64,000 nucleotides of DNA, from the NCBI GenBank assembly GCA_040772845.1, contig JAXGXG010000001.1:372001-436000 (forward strand). The letters run 5' to 3'. Made by a program: the position numbers and the translations under genes. The DNA is from PWXP01 sp040772845. Its GTDB lineage: Bacteria; Planctomycetota; Planctomycetia; Pirellulales; Thermoguttaceae. This document shows positions 51,254-62,200 of this stretch, piece after piece (position 1 is the stretch's first letter; every line of letters begins with the position of its first letter). Below the pieces are notes generated by a model. The model was not told the origin of the DNA. It did not search any database and saw only the letters and a list, made by a program, of their open reading frames with translations.

Positions 51254-54184
51254 TCAGACGCAGGCGTCGGCTGCTTGCGCATGCCTGGCAACAACGGCCA
51301 GCAGATGGGCGCGGTCGATCGGCTTTGCGGCGTAATCGTCGCAGCCGGCGTCGAGGCATCGCTGCCGGTCTTCGGTCATCGCGTGGGCCGTCAAGGCGAT
51401 AATCGGACCGGTATATCCCTGCTCGCGAAGACTGCGTGTCGCAAGGTAGCCGTCCATGATGGGCATTTGCATATCCATCAGCACGACGTCGAATGGGCAC
51501 TCGCCCTGTTGCGCCGCCAGGATCTCATCGACGGCGCTCTGGCCATTGTTCACGACCACCACCTGAGCCCCGGCCTTCTCCAGAAGCATCGCAATCAGCC
51601 GCTGGTTATCCAGACCGTCTTCCGCCAACAGGATCCGGCAATCGAGGCCTTCGTTTGCCATCTTGTCGTTCCCACCCGGTGTGATCTGTTGATCAAGCAT
51701 ACCGCTTTCAACGGGGGAATCGAGCAGGGCAGTTCCTTCCAGCGAACCGGTTGCGATCGTCAGGCTGAAGGTGCTTCCTTTTCCCAAGGAACTGGTGATG
51801 GCGATATCGCCGCCGAGCATTCCGGCCAGACGCTTGCTGATGGTCAGTCCCAGCCCGGTGCCGCCGAACTCCCGGGTCGTCGACGAATCGGCCTGCGTGA
51901 ACGGCTCGAACAGTCTCGATATATGATCCTCGGCAATTCCGATTCCGGTGTCGATCACATCGAATCGGAGGCGGGGCGATTCGGCCGTCTCATCAACGAG
52001 TTTTGCGACAATCCGAACACTGCCGCGTTCGGTGAACTTGATGGCGTTTCCGACCAGATTGATCAGGATCTGCCGCAACCGTAACGGATCGGTGTGAATC
52101 CATTCCGGCACAGGTCCGTCGTATTCGATGATCAAGGGGAGGTGTTTTTCTTCCGCGCGAAGCCACATGAGCGCCCGCACTTCGGCCAACAGGTCGGCCG
52201 GCGCGCACAGGGCCGTTTCCAATTCGAGCTTTCCGACCTCGATTTTCGACAGGTCGAGGATGTCGTTGATCAGTTCCAAGAGATGCTCGCCGTTACGGCG
52301 GATCGTCTCGATCGCGTCGCGCCGATCCGCCGATACGAAATCGGCGTCCGGCGTGTCGAGCAACGTCTCGGCGAAACCGAGAATTGCCGTCATGGGCGTT
52401 CGGATTTCGTGGCTGATGTTGGTGAGGAACTCGGTCTTGGAGACACACGCGGCCTGCGCTTGCAGGGCCAGTTCCCTGCTGCGGCGAGTCTCTTCCATCA
52501 GCATCTCGCTGGTGGCCATGGCCTCCTGTTTGGCCGCTTCCGCCTGGCAACGTGCGATCACGAGTTCAGAGACGTCAATCACGTTCAGCAGCACGCCGCG
52601 ATAGGCATCGCCGTTGTAGACAGGCTGCATGCGCATCATGACATGCGACTGCTTCAATTGCCGATGCACCTCGAGCGGCTTCAGGAGTCTTCTTGTCCGG
52701 AACATCTCGACCGCCTGCATCACGCGGTCCCGGATCTCGCCCTCATGCAGTTCAACCAGCGACCGTCCAAGGATCTGGCTCCGATCCCTTTCCAGGAAAT
52801 CGCAGAAGAACGCGTTGACTTCGACGACGATACCATCGGTATCGGCAAAGACAACGCCCTCCTTCATGCCGGTAATCATCGCTTGAATGCGGGCGGATTG
52901 CTCTGATGCCTGGGCGCGCGCGGCCTCGGCGTCGGCGGCCATGCGAACGGCTTTTCGTCGCGCCTGCTCGGCCTCGACGAGTGCATGGCGGACGGCGTCG
53001 GTCGCCTGCTTCCGCTCGGTGATGTCCTGAAACGTCTCGATTGCGCCAATCATTCGGCCGTCGGCCCCGTAGACGGCCGCCGCGGTAAAGTGGAGCCATC
53101 GGCCGCCGTTGCCCAGCGTCTCGAAGAAGTATGTCCCCTCGAATGCGCCGTCGAGAAGGGCCGACCGGTGACAACCGCCATCGTACCAGTCCGGAATCCC
53201 GTCCGTGGCGCCGTCCAGGAGCAGGTCCGCCAGGCACGGTCGGGGCGAATCGTACACCACCCGCCAGTGATCCGAAGTCCCGATCACGTCCTCGGCGGGA
53301 ATATCCGTCATGATTTCCAGGGCCCGATTCCAGTGCGAGACGCGATGCTCAGCATCGATGACAAACGCCGGAATGGGCAATCCCTCAACGATACTCGCCA
53401 ACGCCTTCTGAGACTGGTTTCGGGCCTTCACGTCGAGTACGATCAGCACTGCGATGCAGGCGACGAAGAGCAAGCATACCAACACGGCGGCGAACATATG
53501 CCGGGTCAAACGGGCATTCGCCTCGGCGTAATAGGCATCGACCGGCAGGGCAACCAGTTCCACCGAGACCTCGCCGGGCGAGCGTCCGAATCCTGCCGTT
53601 GAACCGTAGCGTTCCAGCAGGGCTTTCGGCGCATCCTCCGGTCGGCCGTGGCATTCAAGGCATTGTTCGGTGAAGCGGCGCGGGGCGGCGCGCACGAAGT
53701 GCTTCTCCCCCCGCTTTCCATAGACCATGGTTCCGGCCCAACTGGTGGCTTCCGGATGCTCCTCGAAATAGCGAATAATGGCTTCTTCTTCGGATGTCGC
53801 AAGGTTAATCGGGTTCCGCGGATTCGTAGAAGGGAACCGCAGAATGCTCTCGGGCAGGGACTTGTGAACACCCTCGAAGATTCGCCTCGAGACGAAGGAG
53901 GTCGACATCGTCTCGGGAATGAACTCACCCGTTTCGACGCGTTTGGCCATCTCCGGGCGGATATGGTCTTGGACATAAGCCCGAATGGCCTTATCGAACT
54001 CGATCGCCAATTGCGCCTGCCGGGCGACCGTGCGATCGATATGCTCATGCGTCCAGTGCCACGTTTGTATCAAGACAACCGTCAGGAAGACAATGGCGAT
54101 CAGTCCAATCCCGACCAGCAGGCGCGCCGTGGCGCTCTGGTGAGCTCGCCTGCCTCCCGACGGTTTATTCAGACAATTCGACAT
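51254..54184 (-). CDS. Hybrid histidine kinase with a heme-motif (DUF3365/Tll0287-like) sensor and two PAS domains
   Basis: 976 residues from MSNCLNKPSGGRR. TM1 (about 22-40), a periplasmic DUF3365-like domain with CLECH (175-179; CxxCH covalent-heme motif), TM2 (about 230-253), PAS 1 (PIPAFVIDAEHRVSHWNRAL), PAS 2 (GVVFADTDGIVVEVNAFFCD), HisKA with LTNISHEIRTPMTAILGFAE (His near 592), HATPase (FEPFTQADSSTTREFGGTGL) and a C-terminal receiver (VVLMDMQMPIMDGYLATRSL; Asp near 900). It probably senses redox state or a small gas through heme outside the membrane, then passes phosphate within the protein. No output regulator is next to it. The start has only a weak AGGCAG. Confidence 0.9.
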   Translation of the reverse strand: MSNCLNKPSGGRRAHQSATARLLVGIGLIAIVFLTVVLIQTWHWTHEHIDRTVARQAQLAIEFDKAIRAYVQDHIRPEMAKRVETGEFIPETMSTSFVSRRIFEGVHKSLPESILRFPSTNPRNPINLATSEEEAIIRYFEEHPEATSWAGTMVYGKRGEKHFVRAAPRRFTEQCLECHGRPEDAPKALLERYGSTAGFGRSPGEVSVELVALPVDAYYAEANARLTRHMFAAVLVCLLFVACIAVLIVLDVKARNQSQKALASIVEGLPIPAFVIDAEHRVSHWNRALEIMTDIPAEDVIGTSDHWRVVYDSPRPCLADLLLDGATDGIPDWYDGGCHRSALLDGAFEGTYFFETLGNGGRWLHFTAAAVYGADGRMIGAIETFQDITERKQATDAVRHALVEAEQARRKAVRMAADAEAARAQASEQSARIQAMITGMKEGVVFADTDGIVVEVNAFFCDFLERDRSQILGRSLVELHEGEIRDRVMQAVEMFRTRRLLKPLEVHRQLKQSHVMMRMQPVYNGDAYRGVLLNVIDVSELVIARCQAEAAKQEAMATSEMLMEETRRSRELALQAQAACVSKTEFLTNISHEIRTPMTAILGFAETLLDTPDADFVSADRRDAIETIRRNGEHLLELINDILDLSKIEVGKLELETALCAPADLLAEVRALMWLRAEEKHLPLIIEYDGPVPEWIHTDPLRLRQILINLVGNAIKFTERGSVRIVAKLVDETAESPRLRFDVIDTGIGIAEDHISRLFEPFTQADSSTTREFGGTGLGLTISKRLAGMLGGDIAITSSLGKGSTFSLTIATGSLEGTALLDSPVESGMLDQQITPGGNDKMANEGLDCRILLAEDGLDNQRLIAMLLEKAGAQVVVVNNGQSAVDEILAAQQGECPFDVVLMDMQMPIMDGYLATRSLREQGYTGPIIALTAHAMTEDRQRCLDAGCDDYAAKPIDRAHLLAVVARHAQAADACV

Positions 54185-54549
54185 AATCTGCCTATTTGCT
54201 GCAACGCGTCTAACCATCATCTGGCTAAACACTGTGCATGACGCTCAAGGGAGCGCGCCAGGAAAATATAGGTCAAAAACACGGTGGAACGCGGGCAGTC
54301 GGATGCCGCCGCGGGTGCACGAGCAGGCTTGTGTTTCCCTTTCCCGGGATGCAAGTCCGCCACCTTGTAACCGTTCTCGCATGCAGTGGGGAGAACGGCT
54401 TGCGCCGCCGACCGGTCAGCGGCTACGCCGCCTTTTCCTGGTATGCGCGATTCAGGATACACGCACACGCATTCTCGCACCAAGAGACGAGGCCGCGGGC
54501 GCCGAAACGCCCGCAGCCTGCCGGGGTAATACGCCATGAAATGGCGTCG
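54185..54549. other. Intergenic region between kinase and chemoreceptor genes
   Basis: About 365 bp. GCGGC-TAC-GCCGC followed by CTTTT (near 54420-54440) is a small hairpin. The ORFs on both strands here lack family features. Nothing else is recognisable. Confidence 0.35.
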
Positions 54550-57348
54550 TCACGCATGGGCCATGCGGCTGTCGTCGGTATGGAACTGCTCAACGAGTTC
54601 CTTCAAGGCGGCGGCCTGGGCGCCGAGCTCCTCACTGCTCGACGCCATCTCCTCGCTGCCGGCTGCCGACTGCTCGGTCACTTCCGACACGCCCTGGATG
54701 GCCTTCGCCACCTCCTGGGTCCCCGTCGCTTGCTCGACCGTGGCCGTGGCGATTTCGGCGATCTTCGCGGCCGTGGTCTCAACGCCCGAGATGATCTGCT
54801 TGAGTGACTTCTCGGTCTCGATGCTGAGATTGGCGCCTTCCTGCACCCGGTTGCTCGACTCTTTGATCAGCGTGGTGATTTCACCGGCCGCCTTGTTGGA
54901 GCGTTCGGCCAGCTTGCGTACCTCGTCCGCCACCACGGCGAATCCCATACCGTGCTGGCCGGCGCGGGCCGCCTCAATCGCGGCGTTCAAGGCCAGAAGG
55001 TTGGTCTGGCTGGCGATTTGCGAGATCACCTGGATGATCTCGGCTATCTGGTCCGAACTGGTCCGGATCATGCTCATGGCTTCGGTGCTCTTGCGAACGG
55101 CAACGCCGCCCTCCTCGGCCAGCCGGTTGGTCTCCTTCGAGACCTTTTCGGCTTCCTGGGCGTTGGCCCGCACGCTATCGACCGAGCGGCTCAGCTCCTC
55201 AATGGCGGCATTGATCTGCTCGACCGCGGAACTCTGGTCTTGCACGCCGCTGGCCAGGGTCTGCGCGCTCTCGGCGATCACGCGAGAGCCCTCGTTGAAC
55301 TGCGCGGCGCTCTCGTTGATCAGACTGATGGCATTGCACATGTTTTCCACGACCAGATTGACGTTGTCGCGAAGCTTGCCGTAATCGCCCGGGTACTCCG
55401 TCTTCACCGGTTTGGAGAAGTCCTTTTCCGCCATGTGCTGCAAGGTCTCGCCAATCTCCCGCATCGGGACAAGGAATCCCTGCAGGGTCCGATTCATACC
55501 CTCGATGATCTCGCGGTACTTGCCTTGATAACGAGTCTCGTCGGCCTGCGCTTCGAGGCGTCCTTCCGCAGCAGCTCGGGCCAACTCGATGCCGTCGGCC
55601 ACAAGATGGTTCACTGTATCCCGAAGGCCGTTGAGCGAGTTGGTCAGCAGGATTTGCTTGCCGGGCAACTCTCGCATCTCCTGCGACAGGTCCCCCTGCG
55701 AGTACTTCTGCATCAGCGCGACGGCGTCGCCCGTGGGAACCACCACGGCGGCCAACGCCTTGTTCACGCCGTCGGCAAGCTCCGCGTAGACGCCCTGCAA
55801 ATGGCTGGCGTCGCAGACCGCGTCCATCTCGCCTGCCCGTTGCGATTCGATGACCGTCCCCAATTCGCCGGTCAGCGTGTTCAGGGCCTCGATGCATTGG
55901 TTCAGGTTGTCCTTGATCGCATTGAAGTCCCCCTGATAGGTTTCGGTGATCTTCGCAGGGATGTCGCCTTTGGATATCCGGTCGATGTGTTCGGCCGCCA
56001 TGTTCAACGGTCCGATCAGGGCGTCAAGGGTGCCGTTCAGGCCGTCGACAATCGGACGGAACTCGTGGGTGACCAACTCGGGATCGCCGCGCACGTCCAG
56101 TTTGCCGGCCACGGCGGCTTCGGTCAGCCGCTTCGTCTCGGCAATCAGTTTCTGAACGATTCGCGAGATGCTGGTCCCCATCCACACGCCGGCAACACCC
56201 ACCAGGACGATAATGACGCCGATGGCGCCGATAGCCTTGAGCAATGAAGCGAGAATCGTGGCTTGCACGCCGGCAAGAGCGGCCTGGAACTCGTCATCGT
56301 ACGTGCCAGCGCCGATCACCCAGTCCCACGGTTCATAGTAAGTGACGGCCGAAGTCTTCAACCGCGCCGTCGCGTCGCCTTCGTTCTTCCAAGGGTAGGA
56401 AACGAACTGGCTGCGCCCGTCTTTGGTTGCACGCCCCTTCGTGACAAGGTCCTGGACGAACAAATTGCCGTCGGCGTCCTTGGCGTCCCAAATCATCTCT
56501 CCATCGCGCAGCCCCTTGTGGGATACGAGGTACTTGCCCTGCTCCGAACCGGAGCCCCCGATGACAAAGACGTAACCCGTTTCGCCAACCTTGGTCTCCA
56601 TGATGGCCTTGCGAAGGTGGGCGACCGACTCCTGGAGAACACCCACGTAGAGCATTCCGATCACGTCTCCGGAACTGCTCCGGATGGGCTCGTAGGCCGT
56701 GATATACCACGCATTGACCACGAAAGCGCGGCCCACGTAGGGCTTGCCGGCGAGAATGGTGGAAACAACCTCGTCCGATTTGCCGTCCTCGCCAACCGCG
56801 GGTATGAACGTGCCAATGGCTCGCTGTCCTTCCTGGTTCTTCACATTCGTGGCAACGCGAAGCATGTCGCCAGTCGGGTTCATGCGTTGGAAAATCGTGC
56901 ATGTGCCCCCAACCATCTCCTGAACCTTGTCGACGACGGCCGATGGCTTCGCCGGGTCGCGGTTCTGGCCCAGCCACGTATCTCCGACCATCATTCGGGG
57001 CAAGGATGCGGCCACCCTTGCGCGAGTTGCCTGGTTTACCGCGTCCCATTGAACGGTGTCGGTGGCCATCGTAATGCCACCCTCGCCGGCAAGGGTCTCC
57101 CTTGCCACGGCCAGATCACCAGCTAGCTTGATCCGCAGGAGCTGGTCCTGCGTGGCAATCATGTCGTAGACACCCTGGTTGATTCCGGCCAGACTCGTTT
57201 CCATGTCCTCCTTCATGTTGTTCTCCAATTGGCTCCGTATGGAGCCTTGGATGAACGGCACGAACGCACACAAGCCGGCCCCTATGACGAGGGGGCCGAC
57301 TAGGGCCAAGGTAATGATTCTTGTCTTCACAGTAGTGCGACTCATCAT
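54550..57348 (-). CDS. Methyl-accepting chemotaxis protein with Cache-type sensor
   Basis: 932 residues. ATG at 57348 (or 57345) behind AAGGGG. TM1 (IITLALVGPLVIGAGLCAFV), an extracytoplasmic double Cache domain (GKPYVGRAFVVNAWYITAYE; DVIGMLYVGVLQ; GETGYVFVIGG; VTYYEPWDWVIGAGTYDDEF), TM2 (LLKAIGAIGVIIVLVGVAGV), several HAMP-like repeats and a long coiled coil. The signalling tip is SQIASQTNLLALNAAIEAAR with AGQHGMGFAVVADEVRKLAE, intact. It controls CheA through a CheW scaffold. No other che gene is in the window. The end (VEQFHTDD) lacks a CheR-docking pentapeptide. The Cache ligand is unknown. Confidence 0.93.
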   Translation of the reverse strand: MMSRTTVKTRIITLALVGPLVIGAGLCAFVPFIQGSIRSQLENNMKEDMETSLAGINQGVYDMIATQDQLLRIKLAGDLAVARETLAGEGGITMATDTVQWDAVNQATRARVAASLPRMMVGDTWLGQNRDPAKPSAVVDKVQEMVGGTCTIFQRMNPTGDMLRVATNVKNQEGQRAIGTFIPAVGEDGKSDEVVSTILAGKPYVGRAFVVNAWYITAYEPIRSSSGDVIGMLYVGVLQESVAHLRKAIMETKVGETGYVFVIGGSGSEQGKYLVSHKGLRDGEMIWDAKDADGNLFVQDLVTKGRATKDGRSQFVSYPWKNEGDATARLKTSAVTYYEPWDWVIGAGTYDDEFQAALAGVQATILASLLKAIGAIGVIIVLVGVAGVWMGTSISRIVQKLIAETKRLTEAAVAGKLDVRGDPELVTHEFRPIVDGLNGTLDALIGPLNMAAEHIDRISKGDIPAKITETYQGDFNAIKDNLNQCIEALNTLTGELGTVIESQRAGEMDAVCDASHLQGVYAELADGVNKALAAVVVPTGDAVALMQKYSQGDLSQEMRELPGKQILLTNSLNGLRDTVNHLVADGIELARAAAEGRLEAQADETRYQGKYREIIEGMNRTLQGFLVPMREIGETLQHMAEKDFSKPVKTEYPGDYGKLRDNVNLVVENMCNAISLINESAAQFNEGSRVIAESAQTLASGVQDQSSAVEQINAAIEELSRSVDSVRANAQEAEKVSKETNRLAEEGGVAVRKSTEAMSMIRTSSDQIAEIIQVISQIASQTNLLALNAAIEAARAGQHGMGFAVVADEVRKLAERSNKAAGEITTLIKESSNRVQEGANLSIETEKSLKQIISGVETTAAKIAEIATATVEQATGTQEVAKAIQGVSEVTEQSAAGSEEMASSSEELGAQAAALKELVEQFHTDDSRMAHA

Positions 57349-57768
57349 GGCAATTACCCCTTGTAAGTGGTACACCCAACATTGGGCTATACTATTGAAC
57401 GGTGGGAGCCCCGTGCGTGACACACCAGGAATCTCCCCGAAACTCCCTCTCCCGTCTGCCATGACGGATTCGCGCGATGACGGCATAATCACAACCGCCA
57501 TTGGGAACTATAGGCCGATTGCCCCCGACTGGCTTGCGAAAAACGCAAAAGGCTGCGCATTTCCGCAGTCTTCGGCTCCCCGTCCCTGTCACAATCGCGC
57601 CTGCACGAAGAATCGAACCCTCTTAATGGCTATTCGTCCCGATACCTGCACCGGTAATGACACGGGTTCGACCGCCTGTTATACTATGTAGGCGCGGCGA
57701 TCAGAATCCAGAATTCCAACCCACCCTGCCCGGCCGCGTACCATGCCCTCACTCCAGGCAAGACACCG
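57349..57768. other. Divergent intergenic region, chemoreceptor / cysteine synthase
   Basis: 420 bp with no recognisable gene. TGTTATACTATG near 57677-57690 holds a -10-like TATACT for the plus strand, about 80 bp ahead of the cysteine synthase start. No clear -35 or RNA motif is seen. Confidence 0.35.
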
Positions 57769-58656
57769 ATGCTCGCCGCGAATATTCTCGATCTGATTGG
57801 CAATACGCCCCTTGTCCGCATTGGCTCTGATCCGATTTATGGGAAGGCGGAGTTCCTGAACCCGGGTGGTTCCATCAAAGACCGCGTGGCCCTGGCCATG
57901 CTCGAAGGCGCGGAACGCGACGGACGGCTGAAACCGGACTCGATCATCGTCGAGCCGACCAGTGGCAATACGGGAATCGGAGTGGCCCTGATCGGTCGTA
58001 TGAAGGGTTACAAGGTTACCATTGTCATGCCGGAAGGCATGAGTGAGGAACGGAAGAAGATTATCCGAGCCTTTGGCGCCGAGTTGGTCCTCACACCGGA
58101 CCGCGAGAGCATCCCAGGCTCGGTTCGCAAAGTGGCGGAAATGGCGGCCGCGGATCCTCGCATTTTCGTTCCGCAGCAATTCGAGAATCCCGACAATCCG
58201 CGTTGCCATTATGAAGGCACGGCGCACGAAATCTGGCGGCAGATTCGCGGCGAAGTCGATTGCTTCGTGGCGGGGGTCGGAAGCGGCGGTACACTCCAAG
58301 GGGTGGGGGCCTTTCTCCGCGAGCATCGCCCCAATGTTCGCATCGTCGCCGTCGAACCCAAAGACGTCGCCGCCCTGCTGGGGCACGAGCCCGGCCTCCA
58401 TCAAATTCAGGGGATCGGCGACGGCTTCATCCCCGCCGTGCTTGACGTCTCCCTGGTCGACGAGGTGATCGAGGTTACCGATGGCGATGCGATCGAGACC
58501 ACACGCCAACTCGGCCGCGAACTGGGTCTGCTGGTAGGCGTTTCTTCCGGGGCCAATGTCTGGGCGGCCCGACAGTTGGCCAAACGCGTCAAGGGAAATG
58601 TCGTCACCGTCCTGCCCGACCGAGCCGAACGGTACTTTTCGACGGCGCTGCTCTAG
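57769..58656 (+). CDS. cysK: Cysteine synthase / PLP-dependent beta-replacing enzyme
   Basis: 295 residues. ILDLIGNTPLVRI at the N-terminus, the PLP lysine in NPGGSIKDRVALAMLEGAER (about K37), the phosphate-binding EPTSGNTGIGVALIG, FVAGVGSGGTLQGVGAFLRE for the PLP phosphate, and GVSSGANVWAA near the end. It makes cysteine from O-acetylserine (or O-phosphoserine) and sulfide. A slightly short N-terminal domain compared with E. coli CysK (323 residues) fits the CysK/CysM group; the exact subtype is undecided. The final RYFSTALL is typical for CysK. Confidence 0.92.
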   Translation: MLAANILDLIGNTPLVRIGSDPIYGKAEFLNPGGSIKDRVALAMLEGAERDGRLKPDSIIVEPTSGNTGIGVALIGRMKGYKVTIVMPEGMSEERKKIIRAFGAELVLTPDRESIPGSVRKVAEMAAADPRIFVPQQFENPDNPRCHYEGTAHEIWRQIRGEVDCFVAGVGSGGTLQGVGAFLREHRPNVRIVAVEPKDVAALLGHEPGLHQIQGIGDGFIPAVLDVSLVDEVIEVTDGDAIETTRQLGRELGLLVGVSSGANVWAARQLAKRVKGNVVTVLPDRAERYFSTALL

Positions 58657-59247
58657 CCCGCTTCTGGCTCCGCCTGACCGAGTGCGGTTCTCTTCCGTGT
58701 TTCCCCTCATGTTGCCGTGTGGGTGCCTGTCGCACGCATGGATTCCGGGGGTTTCTGGAATGGGGGGGCCGTACCGCCTGCCTGTGAACGGGGGGATTTT
58801 TCCCGCTACCCCGTTATAATCGTTGCAATTTGTTCTGATATATATACAATGAAAGGTATGAAGAGGCCTGTCCGTAGCGACCCTCGGGAGCTTGCCTCGG
58901 TCGCCGCAACCCTCCGGTATGAATCGCCGACTTCCACAGCGTGAGGGCGACAGACGCTTGTCCTTCCCGCTGCCTGCCTCAGAGCCGAGTTGGTATGGAT
59001 GTGCCGTACTTGACGCGTCAAGGTGGCGTTCGGCGGTACGCGGCCGGCTTCTTCCATTTGGAATGTATCCGTTCCCAGCAGACGTTCCTGATTGTCGTGG
59101 TTCCATGGGGCTTTGGCTCCGGCGATTGCCTGTCGCAGGCCGCGAGAATCGGGCGGTCTGTCCCGCAGAAAGCGGGGACGATTGACCTGCGCCGATGCGA
59201 GAACGATTACGTTGGAATGCCATTTGAGACCGTGCGGGAAGATAGCT
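58657..59247 (+). promoter_or_regulatory. Long upstream region of the autotransporter-like gene
   Basis: 591 bp. TTGCAA (58823-58828), 16 bp, TACAAT (58845-58850) form an AT-rich promoter in GC-rich surroundings; TATAAT also occurs at 58815. About 390 nt of leader would follow. A 14-bp perfect palindrome CTTGACGCGTCAAG at 59009-59022 could be an operator. A 31-codon frame (58850-58945, MKGMKRPVRSDPRELASVAA) directly after the promoter may be a leader peptide, but this is uncertain. No known riboswitch was recognised. Confidence 0.4.
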
Positions 59248-62200
59248 ATGAACGTTCGTCGCCAATCATTGTGTGCCCCCCTGAACGCCTGCCGTATCGG
59301 CCTGAGCGTCGTTCCGGCCGCGCCAATCCTCGTTTTGCTGGCCGCGTGGTGCCTGGCGCCCGTGCAAGCTGCGGCCGTCCAGCCGGCGTTCCAACTGAGC
59401 GATCTGCTTGGAGTCCAGACCGACGGCATGCAGGTGCGCGTGGTCAATGGCGGCAGCGTTCCCAACATCGACATTGCCGAGCAGATTCTCGCCTCGGGCA
59501 GTCTGGTCGGAAACGGCAGGGGGCTGTACTCCGTGGTCAATTTCGGCAGCGGCGGCAGCTTCTCCGGCTGGGCAAACTACCCAAGCGGCGCAAATGGCGA
59601 TAACTTCGCTTTCGAGGCCAACGGCCTGCTCCATGTTCCGACGGCTGGCGCCTATGTACTGGGCATCAACAGCGACGACGGCTTCCGTCTGCGTGTGGGA
59701 ACCGATCTCCAGGCGGTCTCGCAATACTACGGCGGCACCGGGAACAGCAATACTCGTGTGGTGGTCACGTTCGATCAGGCAGGTCTGGTCCCCTACAAGC
59801 TTACGCACTTCGAGAACAGCGGCGGACAGTTCATAGAGTTCTATGCACGGCCAGGCACCGATACGTCGTTCACCACGGGCTCGCCGGGCGACTATCGCCT
59901 GATCGGCGACACGGCCAACGGCGGCCTGCAGACCATTGCCACCGGCCAGTTCTTCGTACGCGATGTGAAGTCGTCCGGCACGGTCGGCAACCTGGCGGCG
60001 GTCGATGCCATGCTCCGCGGCGATACCGCGCCTCAATCGCAAACCACCGCGTTTGCCAACGTTGTGGACTACCTCGATACGGGCAGTGCGGGACGATTCG
60101 GCACGAACAATGCGTTCCCCGGCGCGACGGCGGCAGACGATGACGACTTCGGCATCGAGGCGACGGCCATGGTCTACATTGCGGAGGCCGGGACGTACAC
60201 TTTCGGCAACAACAGCGACGACGGCGCCCGCATCCAGGTGCAGGGCGTGCGGGTGGTCAACGCGGATCAGGCGCAGGGCACCACCGACGCATTCGGTACG
60301 ATGACGTTCGAGAAGGCTGGCTTCTACGATCTGCGATACACCTACTTTGAACGAGCTGGCGGCGCAAGCGCCGAACTGTTCGCCGCGAAGGGAGCGCACA
60401 CCGTTTGGGACGCCGGCGCCTTCCGCCTGGTGGGCGACGTGGCGGCCGGCGGACTGGCCGTCTATTCGCCCAAAGGTTGGCTCGCTGACGCCAGTGGAAG
60501 CTGGAGCTCCGCCGCCAACTGGCGTGACGGTGAAATTGCCGACGGCGCCGACGCCTTTACAACCTTCAGCCTCGTGGACCTCTCCGCCGATCGGACGATT
60601 ACCATCGGCGACTCGGAGACGGTTACCATGGGCCACGTGCGGTTTGGCGACGTGGACGTGACCGGCGGACCGCATGGTTGGACGGTAGCGGGCGCCGGCA
60701 CACTCGAGCTGATTGCCACCACGGGCCAGCCGGTCCTTGACGTCGTGAACTCGCAAGCCACCATCGAGGCGACCCTCTCGGCCGACAGTGGTTTTGAGAA
60801 GCAAGGCGACGGGACACTTCTGCTCGCCGGAACGCAAACCTACACGGGCAACGCCACGGTGAGTGAGGGGGTCCTGGCCATCGCTTCCACCGACGCGCTG
60901 CCCGGCTGGAATATCGCAGGGCGGTACACGGTCGCTGAAGACGCGGCCCTCATCGTCGGCAACAGCGTGACCGACGATGATTTGGCCGACATGATCGCCA
61001 CGGGCAACTACCAGGCCGGCGCCGGTGCGGGGTTCCTGGCAACCGGCGGTAATCGCACGTTCAGTGGGGTTCTCACGGATACAAGCAACGGCGCACTCGC
61101 ACTGGTCAAAGGCGGCGAGGACACGCTGGAGCTTACCGGGGCCAATACGTACACCGGCGGCACCGTGGTTCGCGAGGGAACCCTCTCGCTGGGCGCGGCC
61201 GATGCGCTTCCCGCCGATACCGTGGTGACCTTGGGCGGCGGCGGTACGGGCGGCGCGTTGGTGCTCAACGGCTACAGTCAGCAGGTCAGCGGCCTGCAAA
61301 CCGCGGGAGCCGGCGGCGCGACAAGCCGCCTTGTCAACGGCAGCGGCACGGCCGCCACGCTTACCGTGGACGTTGCGGCAGGCGTTCTCAACCGGTTCGC
61401 CGGAACGTTGGGCGGCTCGGGAACCGACGAAAACAACTTCGACCTGGTCAAGCAAGGTCAAGGCACACTCGTGCTCTCGGGGACGAACACGTACTCGGGC
61501 GGCACAACGGTCGATGCTGGCGTCCTCGCCATCATGACCACCGCCGCCCTGCCTGGCTGGAATACTAATGGCAGTTACACGGTTGCCTCCGGCGCGGCGC
61601 TAGCCGTCGGAAGCGGCGTGTCCGACGTCGATGTCGCGACCATCCTCGGTACGACCAATCTGCAGGCCGGCGCGGCATTCGGATTCCATGTTGACGCAGG
61701 CGCCACCCGCGTTTTCGCCGGGCAAGTAGTCGATACGCCCAATGGCGCCTTGCCGATGGTCAAGATTGGCGGCGGCACGTTGAGTCTGACCGCGGAGAAT
61801 GCTTACACCGGCGGTACCATGGTTCGCGAGGGCACGGTGCAACTGGGCGTCGCGAATGCCCTGCCCACCGGTTCGGTGCTCACGCTCGGCCAAGGCGGCG
61901 CGAGTGGCATGTTGCGGCTCAACGGGTTCAACCAGCAGCTTGCCGGCCTCCTGATCGAGGGAACGGCCGGCACGGCCAACCGGGTGGTCAACGGCAGCAG
62001 TACGGCCGCTACCATCACGCTCGACATTGCCGCGGGACAGACCGGTACATTCGCAGGCATGTTCGGCGGCAACGCGTCGAACGAGAACAATCTGAGCGTG
62101 GTCAAACAGGGCGAGGGCACGTTCAGGCTCGGTGCCGCAAGCACCCACACCGGCGGCACGACCGTCCGCGAGGGAACCCTGTCGCTGGGCATCGCCAACG

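Noticed and set aside
54217..54537. Minus-strand ORF, or a cyclic-di-GMP riboswitch, between kinase and chemoreceptor
   Set aside because: The ORF has no coding character, and the conserved riboswitch blocks could not be found.
58806..59540. 244-codon minus-strand ORF
   Set aside because: Overlaps the promoter region and signal sequence of the autotransporter-like gene; no recognisable domain.
59266..61461. 731-codon minus-strand ORF
   Set aside because: Antisense of the repetitive Gly/Thr-rich autotransporter-like gene; typical shadow frame.
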